NCBI RefSeq assembly: GCF_009674535.1
Contig: NZ_WKJK01000011.1
Location: 124,001 to 188,000 of the forward strand
Origin: Duganella guangzhouensis
GTDB taxonomy: Bacteria; Pseudomonadota; Gammaproteobacteria; Burkholderiales; Burkholderiaceae_D
Direction of reading: 5' to 3'
DNA: 64,000 nucleotides
Part shown: piece by piece, positions 36,245-43,383 of the stretch
Layout: each line of letters begins with the position of its first letter
How positions within the stretch are numbered: the first letter of the stretch is position 1
Translations under genes and position numbers: made by a program
The notes under the pieces: generated by a model
Databases searched by the model: none
The model's input: only the letters and a program-made list of their open reading frames with translations
What the model was told of the DNA's origin: nothing

Positions 36245-38868
36245 TTCACCGCTCCCAGCGCGGCCTTGATGCGGCTTTCCAGCGCTTCGCGGTCGGCGGC
36301 GCGGAAGCCGCTGTGCTCATACAGCACCTTGCCGTCCGGGCCGATCAGCACACTGCTCGGCATGCCCTTGACGCCGTAGGTGCGTGGCGCGGTGCCATTC
36401 GGATCGAAGGCGATGACGAAGCGCGCCGGCGTGGCGGCCAGGAAGCTGCGCGCATCGTCCGATTTGGCATCGACGTTGACGCCAACGATCTGCAAGCCCT
36501 GATTGCCGTAGCGTGCCTGCATCTCGTTCATCCACGGGAAGGACTGGCGGCACGGGCCGCACCACGAGGCCCAGAAATCGATGTACACCAGCTTGCCCTT
36601 GTACTGATCCAACCGGACCGCGCCATCCGGGCCGTTCAGCGTGAAGGCGGGTGCCGGCTGGCCGGTTTCCAGCGCGGATGCGGGCGACGGCATGGTGAAC
36701 ACGGCGCATGCGGCCACCGCGGCCAGCGTGCCCGCCGCAGCGGCGGCGCGGGCCTGGCGGCGCCGCCACAGCAGCACGGCGGCGGCCAGCACGACCAGGA
36801 TGGCCAGCATTGGATCGTTCCCATCCTGTACCGACGAGCAGCCGCCACCGCCACGGTTGTGGTGCGAGTTGTCGGTGGCGGCAGCGGCGCTGCCTTGGCC
36901 GCTGAGGGCGACGGTCCAGCTGGTGCCGCTGGCTTGCAGCGTCAGGTTGCCGCTGGCGCTGCCGGTGCCGGTGGGCGTGAAGCGCACCGGCAGCTCGCAC
37001 GAGGCGCCGGCGGCCAGCGTCAGTGGGAAGGCGCCGCAGGCGTTGGCATCGCTGGCGATGGCGTACGGGCCGCTGAAGGTGGCGCTGTCGATGGTCAGTG
37101 CGGCGCTGCCGGTGTTGGTCAGCGTGAAGCGCTTCAGTGGTCCGGTTGCGCCGACAGTGGCGCTGCCGAAGTCGAACGATTGCGGATTGGCGCTCAGGCC
37201 AGGCGTGGTGGTGGGCACGGCCAGACCGTTGCCGCTCTGGTGCACGCTGAACTGGACGCCGCCATCGGTCATCAAGACCAGATCGGCGCTGCGGGCACCG
37301 GCGGTGGAGGGCTGGAAGGTGGTGTCGATGGTGCAGCTGGCGCCAGGACTGACGGTGCCGCCAACGGCGCAGCTGCCGGCCAGCGCAAAGTCGGCGGGGT
37401 TGCTGCCACCGAGGACCAGAGAAGTGATCTTCAGCGCGGCATTGCCGCTGTTACTCAGCGTGGCGTGGTGCACGGCGGCTTGCTGGCCCACCTGCGTATC
37501 CGCGAACACCACCGCAGCGGTATCCGACAACACCGGCCGCGCGGCGGCGGCCGTGGTGCCGGAGCCGGTGATGCCGACCGACAGGTCAGGCGCATTCGAT
37601 CGCACCAGCAGCGTGGCGCTGATGTCACCCGCCGCAGTCGGCGCGAATGACAGCGGCACATTGCAGCTCGCCCCCACCGCCAGGGTGCCACTGCAACCAC
37701 CGCTGCCGATACTGACGCTGGCGGCGCCGCTGACGGTGATGCCGCTAAAGGTCACCGCCACGTTGCCACGGTTGGTCACGGCCACGTTCTGCGTGGTGGC
37801 GCCGGCGCCGATGGTCTGGCTGCCGAAAGCCACGGCGCCAGGATTGGCGGACAGCGAAGGCGCCGCCGCGCTGGCACTGCCGGACAGGCTGACCGCGAGC
37901 GCGCCATTGCTGGCATTGGAGGCCAGATTCAGGCTGGCGGCAAAGGCGCCAGCCGTTGTTGGCGTCGCACTCAGGGTGACAGTGCAACTGCCGCCAGCCG
38001 CCACTTGCGCCGAGGTCGTGCAGGTGCCGCCCAGCGTGAAGATGCCGGCATTGGCGCCGGACAGCGCGATGCTGCTGAAGCTCAGCGCGGCCTGGCCAGC
38101 ATTGTTGATGGTGATGGTCTGTACCGGCGAAGCGCTGCCAGTCACCAGCGCGCCGAAGTTCAGCGTGGTGGCCGACAACGCGATGGTGGCGGTTGGCGTG
38201 CTGTTGCCAGTGCCGCTGAGGGCCACGCTGCTGCTGCCACCGGTGGCGTTATGGCTGATGTTCAGCGCCGCGCCGCGCGCGCCGGCCACGGTCGGACGGA
38301 ACACCAGTTGCACCGAACAGTTGGCGCCCGCTGCCACCGAGCCGCCGGCGCTGCAACTGCCGCCGGTGATGGCGAAGTCGCCGGCATTGGCGCCGCCCAC
38401 GCTCAGCGCGCTGATGTTCAGCGCGGCGTTGCCACTATTGGTCAGCGTGGTGCTGAGGGCTGCGCTGCTCTGGCCCACGGTGGTGCCGGCGAAGGACAGC
38501 GTGGCCGGCGCCAGCGAGGCTGCCGGCGCCGCCGTCACATTCGGATTGCCGATGAAGGCCGCCAGGTCATCCAGTTCAGCGGCGCTGAATTTGCCGTTGT
38601 ACAGGGAACCCATGCCGCCGCGATTGGCGGCGAAGGCGCTGCTGATCACGCTGGCGTTGTTGGCCGCCGCCAGAATGCCATTGACGTTGTTGGCCGGCGT
38701 GGCACCGTGGCAGGAGGCGCAGGCGGTGCCGCCGGAGGTCGGCCCATTCAGGTACAGGCTCTTGCCGTTCAGGGCGTCGGCCGCCTGCGCGCCGGACGCC
38801 AGCGTGAGCATGGTCCACAGACCGGCGGCTGATAGCGCGCGGCGGTGGGACGGTGGGATAGGTTTCAT
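36241..38868 (-). CDS. Cytochrome c / Ig-like repeats / JDVT-CTERM / TlpA polyprotein
   Basis: An 875-residue exported protein. A signal peptide (to about 29) leads to a small cytochrome c domain with heme motif CASCH (50-54) and candidate Met ligand in RGGMGSLYNGKFSAAELDD. Five choice-of-anchor-D (ASPM/SPD-2/Hydin-like) Ig repeats follow (about 110-665). A JDVT-CTERM-like sorting signal comes next: GGGGCS at 673-678, a membrane helix at about 686-700 and RRR at 702-704. Unusually the chain continues: a second signal-peptide-like stretch (to PASA, 732) and a TlpA/ResA thioredoxin domain (733-875) with WCGPC (Cys770, Cys773). The start ATG follows GGAG. It is 14 bases after the MrtJ-like gene. 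Confidence 0.85.
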   Translation of the reverse strand: MKPIPPSHRRALSAAGLWTMLTLASGAQAADALNGKSLYLNGPTSGGTACASCHGATPANNVNGILAAANNASVISSAFAANRGGMGSLYNGKFSAAELDDLAAFIGNPNVTAAPAASLAPATLSFAGTTVGQSSAALSTTLTNSGNAALNISALSVGGANAGDFAITGGSCSAGGSVAAGANCSVQLVFRPTVAGARGAALNISHNATGGSSSVALSGTGNSTPTATIALSATTLNFGALVTGSASPVQTITINNAGQAALSFSSIALSGANAGIFTLGGTCTTSAQVAAGGSCTVTLSATPTTAGAFAASLNLASNASNGALAVSLSGSASAAAPSLSANPGAVAFGSQTIGAGATTQNVAVTNRGNVAVTFSGITVSGAASVSIGSGGCSGTLAVGASCNVPLSFAPTAAGDISATLLVRSNAPDLSVGITGSGTTAAAARPVLSDTAAVVFADTQVGQQAAVHHATLSNSGNAALKITSLVLGGSNPADFALAGSCAVGGTVSPGASCTIDTTFQPSTAGARSADLVLMTDGGVQFSVHQSGNGLAVPTTTPGLSANPQSFDFGSATVGATGPLKRFTLTNTGSAALTIDSATFSGPYAIASDANACGAFPLTLAAGASCELPVRFTPTGTGSASGNLTLQASGTSWTVALSGQGSAAAATDNSHHNRGGGGCSSVQDGNDPMLAILVVLAAAVLLWRRRQARAAAAAGTLAAVAACAVFTMPSPASALETGQPAPAFTLNGPDGAVRLDQYKGKLVYIDFWASWCGPCRQSFPWMNEMQARYGNQGLQIVGVNVDAKSDDARSFLAATPARFVIAFDPNGTAPRTYGVKGMPSSVLIGPDGKVLYEHSGFRAADREALESRIKAALGAVK

Positions 38869-38882
38869 CGGTTCTCCAGTCA

Positions 38883-39221
38883 CTAAGATCCACAAAGGGT
38901 GATTGCAAAGGCGTTGCACAGGCCATGCAGCAGCGCGCACAAACGCCAGTCACGCCAGCGCTGATAGGCAGCGCCGAACAGTAAGCCGGGCCAAAACACC
39001 AGCACCGCCGCCGTCAGGCCCGAGCCCAGATGCAGGGCGCTGAAGGCGGCAGCGCTGAGCAACAGCGCAGGAAGGGGCGAAGTGCGCCGCAGAAGCCAGG
39101 TGTGCAAGCCGGCACGGACGATCCATTCTTCGAGCAGCGGCGCCAGGAGGAGGAGGCGGAGCAAAGCGCCATGGTCCGGCGCCAACAGGGCCGGGCCGCA
39201 GAAGACGGAAGAGGCAAGCAC
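38883..39221 (-). CDS. mrtJ: JDVT-CTERM system glutamic-type intramembrane protease (MrtJ-like)
   Basis: A short CPBP-like (Abi/Rce1) membrane protease of about 112 residues. The key residues of glutamic intramembrane proteases are in order: Glu-Glu-x3-Arg in LLEEWIVRAGLH, His in FSALHLG, and His/Asn in ALLHGLCNAF. Position directly upstream of the protein bearing a JDVT-CTERM-like tail supports a dedicated sorting protease. The start is uncertain: I use the GTG at 39221, because a TTG at 39257 lies inside the predicted -10 element; neither has a good ribosome site. First gene of the operon ending with dsbD. Confidence 0.72.
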   Translation of the reverse strand: MLASSVFCGPALLAPDHGALLRLLLLAPLLEEWIVRAGLHTWLLRRTSPLPALLLSAAAFSALHLGSGLTAAVLVFWPGLLFGAAYQRWRDWRLCALLHGLCNAFAITLCGS

Positions 39222-39255
39222 GTTCGCTGAGCATTCTGTTAATGTTGTAGCGGTC

Positions 39256-39284
39256 AATAGCAGCCCGCCCGAAGATGGTTCAAA
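39256..39284 (-). promoter_or_regulatory. ECF-type promoter candidate for the mrtJ operon
   Basis: Read on the minus strand: TTTGAACC, 17 bases, TATT. The same elements with the same spacing occur on the plus strand before the sigma factor gene (39314-39342), and GGCTG-containing spacers are similar as well. GAAC-type -35 elements are typical of ECF sigma factors. Confidence 0.6.
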
Positions 39285-39313
39285 ATTGGCGGGGAAAATA
39301 TTTTTGCGCGGGG

Positions 39314-39342
39314 TTTGAACCTTTTTCCGCTGGCTGCGTATT
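39314..39342 (+). promoter_or_regulatory. ECF-type promoter candidate for the sigma factor operon
   Basis: TTTGAACC, 17 bases, TATT, the same as the divergent element at 39284-39256. It lies 24 bases before the sigma factor ATG, consistent with autoregulation. The transcript would begin near 39349 and hold the GAGGAG ribosome site at 39353. Confidence 0.6.
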
Positions 39343-39365
39343 CACGGCACCAGAGGAGAAAATGC

Positions 39366-39941
39366 ATGCGGATGGGCGGAAGGATGGGCGTGTCGGACGA
39401 GGTGGACGAGAATGTGCTGCTGCAGCGGATCTGCGGCGGGGACCGGCTCGCCTTTCAAGTGCTGTACCGCGCTTACTTTTCGCGGCTGGCGCGCTTCCTC
39501 GACCGCATGACGCGCAGCGTGCCGCTGGTGGAAGAAATCATCAACGACACCATGATGGTGGTGTGGCAGAAGGCATCCACCTACGACGGCAGCTGCAAGC
39601 CGTCGACCTGGATTTTCGCCATCGCTTACCGTCAGGGCTTGAAGGCGCTGCGCGGCCGCGACGAGCCGCTGGAGCCGCAGGAAGAACTGCCCGGCGAGGC
39701 CGGCACCGAGCCCGATCACGCGCTGGCGGCGCGCCAGTTGCAGCGCGGCGTCGGCCGCGCGCTGGATGCGCTGCCGCTGGAACAGCGCATGGTGGTCAGC
39801 CTGACGTATTACCATGGCATGGCGTATCAGGAAATCGCCGAGACCATGGGCTGTCCGGTCAACACGGTGAAAACGCGCATGTTCCACGCCAAGCAAAAGC
39901 TGAAGGACATGCTGTCCGATCATATGGAAGAGATGCAATGA
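39366..39941 (+). CDS. ECF RNA polymerase sigma factor
   Basis: A 191-residue sigma-70 family protein. Region 2 (about 20-85) has AFQVLYRAYFSRLARFL and the DTMMVVWQKASTYDG region 2.3-2.4 segment. Region 4 (about 125-180) has ALPLEQRMVVSLTYYHGMAYQEIAETMGCPVNTVKTRMFHAKQKLK in pieces, the typical sigma4 helix-turn-helix. The ATG at 39366 follows GAGGAG with a 7-base spacer. Its stop overlaps the anti-sigma start (ATGA). It probably recognises the shared TGAAC promoter element on both sides of the divergent region. Confidence 0.9.
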   Translation: MRMGGRMGVSDEVDENVLLQRICGGDRLAFQVLYRAYFSRLARFLDRMTRSVPLVEEIINDTMMVVWQKASTYDGSCKPSTWIFAIAYRQGLKALRGRDEPLEPQEELPGEAGTEPDHALAARQLQRGVGRALDALPLEQRMVVSLTYYHGMAYQEIAETMGCPVNTVKTRMFHAKQKLKDMLSDHMEEMQ

Positions 39942-40585
39942 GTACCCACATGAGCATGAGCGAGACCGAACATCTGGCGCTGCAGGATCTGCTGCCCTGG
40001 TATGCCTCCGGCTCGCTGGACGCGGCGGAGGCGCAACGCGTGCAAGAGCATTTGCATAGCTGCGCCGACTGCCGCCAGGATCTGGCCTGGCAGCGCAAGC
40101 TGCTGCAGACGGAAGGTCCGCTGCCCGCCGGCCTGGACCCGGAACGCGCGCTGGCGCGGCTGATGCCGCAGTTGCCGCCGCAGTTACCGCAGCAGCAGGC
40201 TGCCACGCCGGCCGGCCTGATCGCGCGAGTGCGCGCATGGCTGGAAGGTTGGCGCTGGCAGGGCTGGGCCATCGCCGCGCAGTTTGCCGCGATCCTGGTG
40301 CTGGCCACGCAGTTGGTGCCGCATGGTGAAGCGCCGTCCTATCAGGCGCTGGGCCACGGCCCCGCCTCCACGCCGGACGTGCTGGTGGTGTTCAAGGCCG
40401 AGGCGCGGCTGCAGGACGTGCAGCATCTGCTGCAGGAACACGGCGCACAGATCACCGGCGGCCCCACCGTCACCGGTGCTTACATGCTGGAAGTGGAATC
40501 TGGCCGCCAGGCGGAATTGCTGTCGGCGTTGCGCGACTCGCCGCTGGTGGCGCAGGCCGAGGCGCTGACTGCGGGCCAGCCATGA
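39938..40585 (+). CDS. Zinc-finger anti-sigma factor with I9-like periplasmic domain
   Basis: A 215-residue membrane protein. The N-terminal anti-sigma zinc finger is HLHSCADC (His-x3-Cys-x2-Cys, about 38-45), and one membrane helix lies at about 108-124 (WAIAAQFAAILVLATQLV). The C-terminal 70 residues (DVLVVFKAEARLQDVQHLL onwards) have the beta-alpha-beta-beta-alpha-beta order of subtilisin propeptides/Inhibitor I9. The gene is coupled to the sigma factor (4-base overlap) and to the S8 peptidase (4-base overlap). The periplasmic domain may be the sensing part, perhaps contacting the neighbouring peptidase. Confidence 0.82.
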   Translation: MSTHMSMSETEHLALQDLLPWYASGSLDAAEAQRVQEHLHSCADCRQDLAWQRKLLQTEGPLPAGLDPERALARLMPQLPPQLPQQQAATPAGLIARVRAWLEGWRWQGWAIAAQFAAILVLATQLVPHGEAPSYQALGHGPASTPDVLVVFKAEARLQDVQHLLQEHGAQITGGPTVTGAYMLEVESGRQAELLSALRDSPLVAQAEALTAGQP

Positions 40586-41856
40586 AACGCCTGCTGGCAT
40601 TGACGTTGTGCTTGTGCGCCGGTCTCGCTGCGGCGCAGGAGGGACTGGACCTGCCGCGCATCGTCCCGCAAGCGGAACTGCCGGTGGCGCAGAAAGCACC
40701 GGAGCATGCCGAGATTCTGGTGATGTTCCATTTGCCGGCGCCGCACTTCCGCGCCGACAGCTACGGCAGCGCCGATTACCGCGAAGATGCCGGCAAGGCC
40801 GCGCGCAAGCGCATCGCCACAGCGGTGGCGCACGATTATCAGCTGGAGTTGATGGAAGACTGGGCGATGCCGGTGCTGAACGTTGACTGTTACCGCATGC
40901 GCCTACGCACCGGCCAGTCCGCCGAGCCGGTGCTGGAAGCGCTGTCGCGCGACCGCCGCATCGAATGGGCACAGGTGATCCAGGACTTCGTGGCGCAGGC
41001 CGGCAGCGATCCCTTGTACCGCATGCAGCCGGCCGCCGGCGCCTGGCAGCTGGACGAAGTGCGCAAGGCCGCCACCGGACGCAAGGTCACGGTGGCGGTG
41101 GTGGACAGCGGCGTCGAAAGCCATCACCCCGACCTGGAAGGGCAGGTGGCGCTGGAAGAGAATTTTGTCGATGGCCAGAAGTATGTGCCGGAACTGCACG
41201 GCACCGCGGTGGCGGGCGTGATCGCGGCGCGGGCCGGCAATGGTGTCGGCATCGAAGGCGTGGCGCCGGACGCGCGGCTGCTGGCGTTGCGCGCCTGCTG
41301 GCAGGCCGGCAGCGCAACCCGCTGCAACAGCTTCACGCTGGCCAAGGCCATGAACTTTGCGCTGTCGAATGGCGCGCAGGTGATTAACCTCAGCTTGTCC
41401 GGACCGCAGGACAGGCTGTTACAGCAGTTGGTGGAAGCGGCGCAGCAGCGCGGCATCCGGGTGGTGGGCGCGGTCGATCCGGCGCGGGCCGATGGCGGTT
41501 TCCCCGCCAGCCTGCCCGGCGTGTTCGCGGTGGCGTCGGACGGCGCGAACACGCGCAACGGCACGCGCACCTTGCTGGCGCCGGGCCGCGATATTCCGAC
41601 CACCATGCCGGGCGGACGCTGGGGACTGGTCACCGGATCGTCGTATGCGGCGGCGCACGTCTCCGGCATGCTGGCGCTGCTGGAGGAGCTGAAGCCGCAA
41701 ATGCCGGCAGCCCGGCTGCGCGAGGGCATCGTGCTGAATGAAGGCAGCGCACCTTTGACGGGGATAGATCTCTGTGCCACCATCATCCGCATTACAGGAA
41801 AATGTTCATGCGCGTGCCAACCCAGTTCCGTCAGTCGATACGCCCGCTCGCCCTGA
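40582..41856 (+). CDS. Exported S8 (subtilisin-like) serine peptidase
   Basis: A 424-residue peptidase. A signal peptide (to about 19) precedes an N-terminal propeptide-like domain (about 43-137) and the catalytic domain with Asp175 (VAVVDSGVESHHPDL), His206 (LHGTAVAGVIAA) and Ser354 (TGSSYAAAHVSG). The oxyanion Asn usually found after the VVAAAGN strand appears as Asp299 (VVGAVDPA). The last 18 residues or so (GKCSCACQPSSVSRYARSP) read through the start of the next gene, a 49-base overlap. Third gene of the sigma operon; it may process exported proteins or the anti-sigma factor. Confidence 0.85.
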   Translation: MKRLLALTLCLCAGLAAAQEGLDLPRIVPQAELPVAQKAPEHAEILVMFHLPAPHFRADSYGSADYREDAGKAARKRIATAVAHDYQLELMEDWAMPVLNVDCYRMRLRTGQSAEPVLEALSRDRRIEWAQVIQDFVAQAGSDPLYRMQPAAGAWQLDEVRKAATGRKVTVAVVDSGVESHHPDLEGQVALEENFVDGQKYVPELHGTAVAGVIAARAGNGVGIEGVAPDARLLALRACWQAGSATRCNSFTLAKAMNFALSNGAQVINLSLSGPQDRLLQQLVEAAQQRGIRVVGAVDPARADGGFPASLPGVFAVASDGANTRNGTRTLLAPGRDIPTTMPGGRWGLVTGSSYAAAHVSGMLALLEELKPQMPAARLREGIVLNEGSAPLTGIDLCATIIRITGKCSCACQPSSVSRYARSP

Positions 41857-42539
41857 GCGTGCTGGCCTCGTTGCTGGCGCTGGATGCACCCGATGCGCAG
41901 GCGCAGTTGAGCGGTAGCGCGGGCCTGCTTTCCAACTATCTGTATCGCGGCGTCACGCTCAGTGACGACAAGCCGGCGGCGCGCCTGGCCCTGAACTACG
42001 ACGGCGCCGAAGGCTGGTTCGCGGGCGGACAGGTGGTGACGGGACAGCTTGCGGTGGAGACGCACCGCAGCGCGCAATGGACCGGTTATGCGGGCTATGC
42101 GCAGCGGCTGCCGTCCGGCCTGGCCTGGGAGACCGGGGTGACAAGCTACACCTTCTCGCACACGCCAGGCTGGAACTACCGCGAAGTGTTCGTCGGCCTG
42201 GCCGGTGAAACGCTCAGCGCGCGCCTGCATTATTCGCCGGATTACATGGGGATGGGCGAGCGCTCGCTGTATGCTGAAGTGAATGGCGGCTGGAAGCTGG
42301 CGCCGCGCCTGCAGGCGTTCTGGCACGCTGGCAGCTACCACTCTTTCGACAACGCGCAATCCAGCCGCCACGAGGCGCGTCTTGGGCTGGCCACCGGCTA
42401 CCAGGGCTGGCAGGCGCAAGTCTCGCTGGACCTGACGCGTGCGCGCGCTGCAAGCAGCACCGATCTCTACGGCGTCAGCACGGGCGGCGGCGGCACGTGG
42501 CGCCATCAAGTGGTGCTTGCCGTCGCGCGCGCGTTCTGA
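41808..42539 (+). CDS. TorF family putative porin
   Basis: A 243-residue outer-membrane beta-barrel with signal peptide (LALSVLASLLALDAPDAQA). The mature N-terminus LSGSAGLLSNYLYRGVTLSDDKPA is the signature of the TorF/Gcw_chp family, and the chain ends in an aromatic (VARAF), as barrels inserted by the BAM complex do. The ATG at 41808 is preferred to 41802 because AGGA is then 8 bases away. The start lies inside the S8 peptidase gene, so it is probably the last gene of the sigma operon. Convergent with the glycine-zipper gene (2-base gap). Confidence 0.85.
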   Translation: MRVPTQFRQSIRPLALSVLASLLALDAPDAQAQLSGSAGLLSNYLYRGVTLSDDKPAARLALNYDGAEGWFAGGQVVTGQLAVETHRSAQWTGYAGYAQRLPSGLAWETGVTSYTFSHTPGWNYREVFVGLAGETLSARLHYSPDYMGMGERSLYAEVNGGWKLAPRLQAFWHAGSYHSFDNAQSSRHEARLGLATGYQGWQAQVSLDLTRARAASSTDLYGVSTGGGGTWRHQVVLAVARAF

Positions 42540-42541
42540 CT

Positions 42542-43027
42542 TTATTGCGTGGGCTGATTGCGTTTGGCGATTTCGTTACCTACGTAGCCGCCGCCCACCG
42601 CACCGGCGATGGTGGCCAGCGCCTTGCCGTTGCCATGACCGACCTGATTGCCGATCAAGCCACCCACCACCGCGCCGATGCCGATGCCGACCGGGCTGTT
42701 TTGTGCCACCGGCGCAGGTGCCGGCGTCGCTGTCTGCGCAACCTGCTGCGGTGCTGGCGCATAGGTGTGATGCACCACCGTTTTATGCTCCACCACCCGG
42801 CGTGGCTCTGGCGCTGGTGCCGCTGCTGGTGCCGGTGCCGCTGCTGGTGCCGCCGCCACGGTTGGCGCATTGGCCGCCACTGTTGCCTGCGCATCGTTCT
42901 GCGGCGTGGCGTGCGAGCTAGGCAGCAGGCCAGCGATGGATGCTGCACCGACCAGGCTGATCAGCGTGACCGAAGCGGCGGCAACAGCCATCATGGGATG
43001 AATGCGGGTGCGGGTGGTGTTTTCCAT
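42542..43027 (-). CDS. Glycine-zipper 2TM domain protein
   Basis: A 161-residue envelope protein. An N-terminal membrane segment or signal anchor (about 12-34) is followed by a long Ala/Pro linker (about 50-110) containing RRVVEHKTVVHHTY. The C-terminal glycine zipper is VGIGIGAVVGGLIGNQVGHG, then ATIAGAVGGGYVGNEI. The family (SlyB/Rick_17kDa-like) packs into the envelope and often responds to stress. GGAGAAATC before the ATG serves as ribosome site. Confidence 0.8.
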   Translation of the reverse strand: MENTTRTRIHPMMAVAAASVTLISLVGAASIAGLLPSSHATPQNDAQATVAANAPTVAAAPAAAPAPAAAPAPEPRRVVEHKTVVHHTYAPAPQQVAQTATPAPAPVAQNSPVGIGIGAVVGGLIGNQVGHGNGKALATIAGAVGGGYVGNEIAKRNQPTQ

Positions 43028-43236
43028 GTTGATTTCTCCTCAGTATCGCCATCAGTGGCGCTTGGTCGTAAAACGGCGCAGTCCTGCGCCACGCTGACGC
43101 AGAAAATGTATCCGCAGTAAGCAGATGTAACCCGCTCCGGCCGTCAACGTATCAATCCCGCCACACCCAAATGTTGGCTCTACATTTCATGCTTTCCCTC
43201 TGTGCGCGGCGGTTGAGTGATTTCTTTTTGATATCA

Positions 43237-43255
43237 AATGGTAGCGCATAACATT
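43237..43255. promoter_or_regulatory. Possible LacI-family operator
   Basis: AATGGTAGCGCATAACATT: half-sites AATGGTA and TAACATT in inverted orientation, with a GCG centre. It resembles TGGTAnCGnTACCA-type sites used by LacI-family sugar regulators in proteobacteria, but has an extra central base. It lies 17 bases upstream of the -35. No LacI gene is in the window. Confidence 0.35.
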
Positions 43256-43271
43256 TCTGGCATTATTTTTG

Positions 43272-43301
43272 TTGACAACAACTTTCCAAGGCTCGTAGAC
43301 T
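43272..43301 (+). promoter_or_regulatory. Sigma-70 promoter of the TonB-dependent receptor
   Basis: TTGACA at 43272-43277 and TAGACT at 43296-43301, spacer 18 bases. The -35 sits within the dyad TGTTGACAACA, which a repressor could occupy. Confidence 0.5.
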
Positions 43302-43383
43302 TAAATGATCGCGCAACCATTTGAAGAAACTGGTGTTCGATTTATAAAAATAACCACGGTGAATTACCGAAGGAGACTGTCAA

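Larger units (their letters stand above)
43028..43383. other. 356-base divergent regulatory region before the TonB-dependent receptor
   Basis: No gene seen. It holds the receptor promoter candidate (43272-43301), a dyad resembling a LacI-type operator (43237-43255) and, at 43270-43280, the dyad TGTTGACAACA overlapping the -35. The left third must also serve the glycine-zipper gene. Confidence 0.55.

Noticed and set aside
36870..38550. Repeats in the choice-of-anchor-D region considered as DNA tandem repeats or a CRISPR-like array.
   Set aside because: Similarity is at protein level only, with five diverged domains of about 105 residues; no constant DNA repeat or spacer pattern.
36641..38902. 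A 753-codon open frame on the plus strand opposite the Ig-repeat polyprotein.
   Set aside because: High GC and repetitive Ala/Gly/Ser codons keep the antisense frame open. It has no start context, its composition is Ala/Pro/Val only, and the minus strand encodes clear domains.
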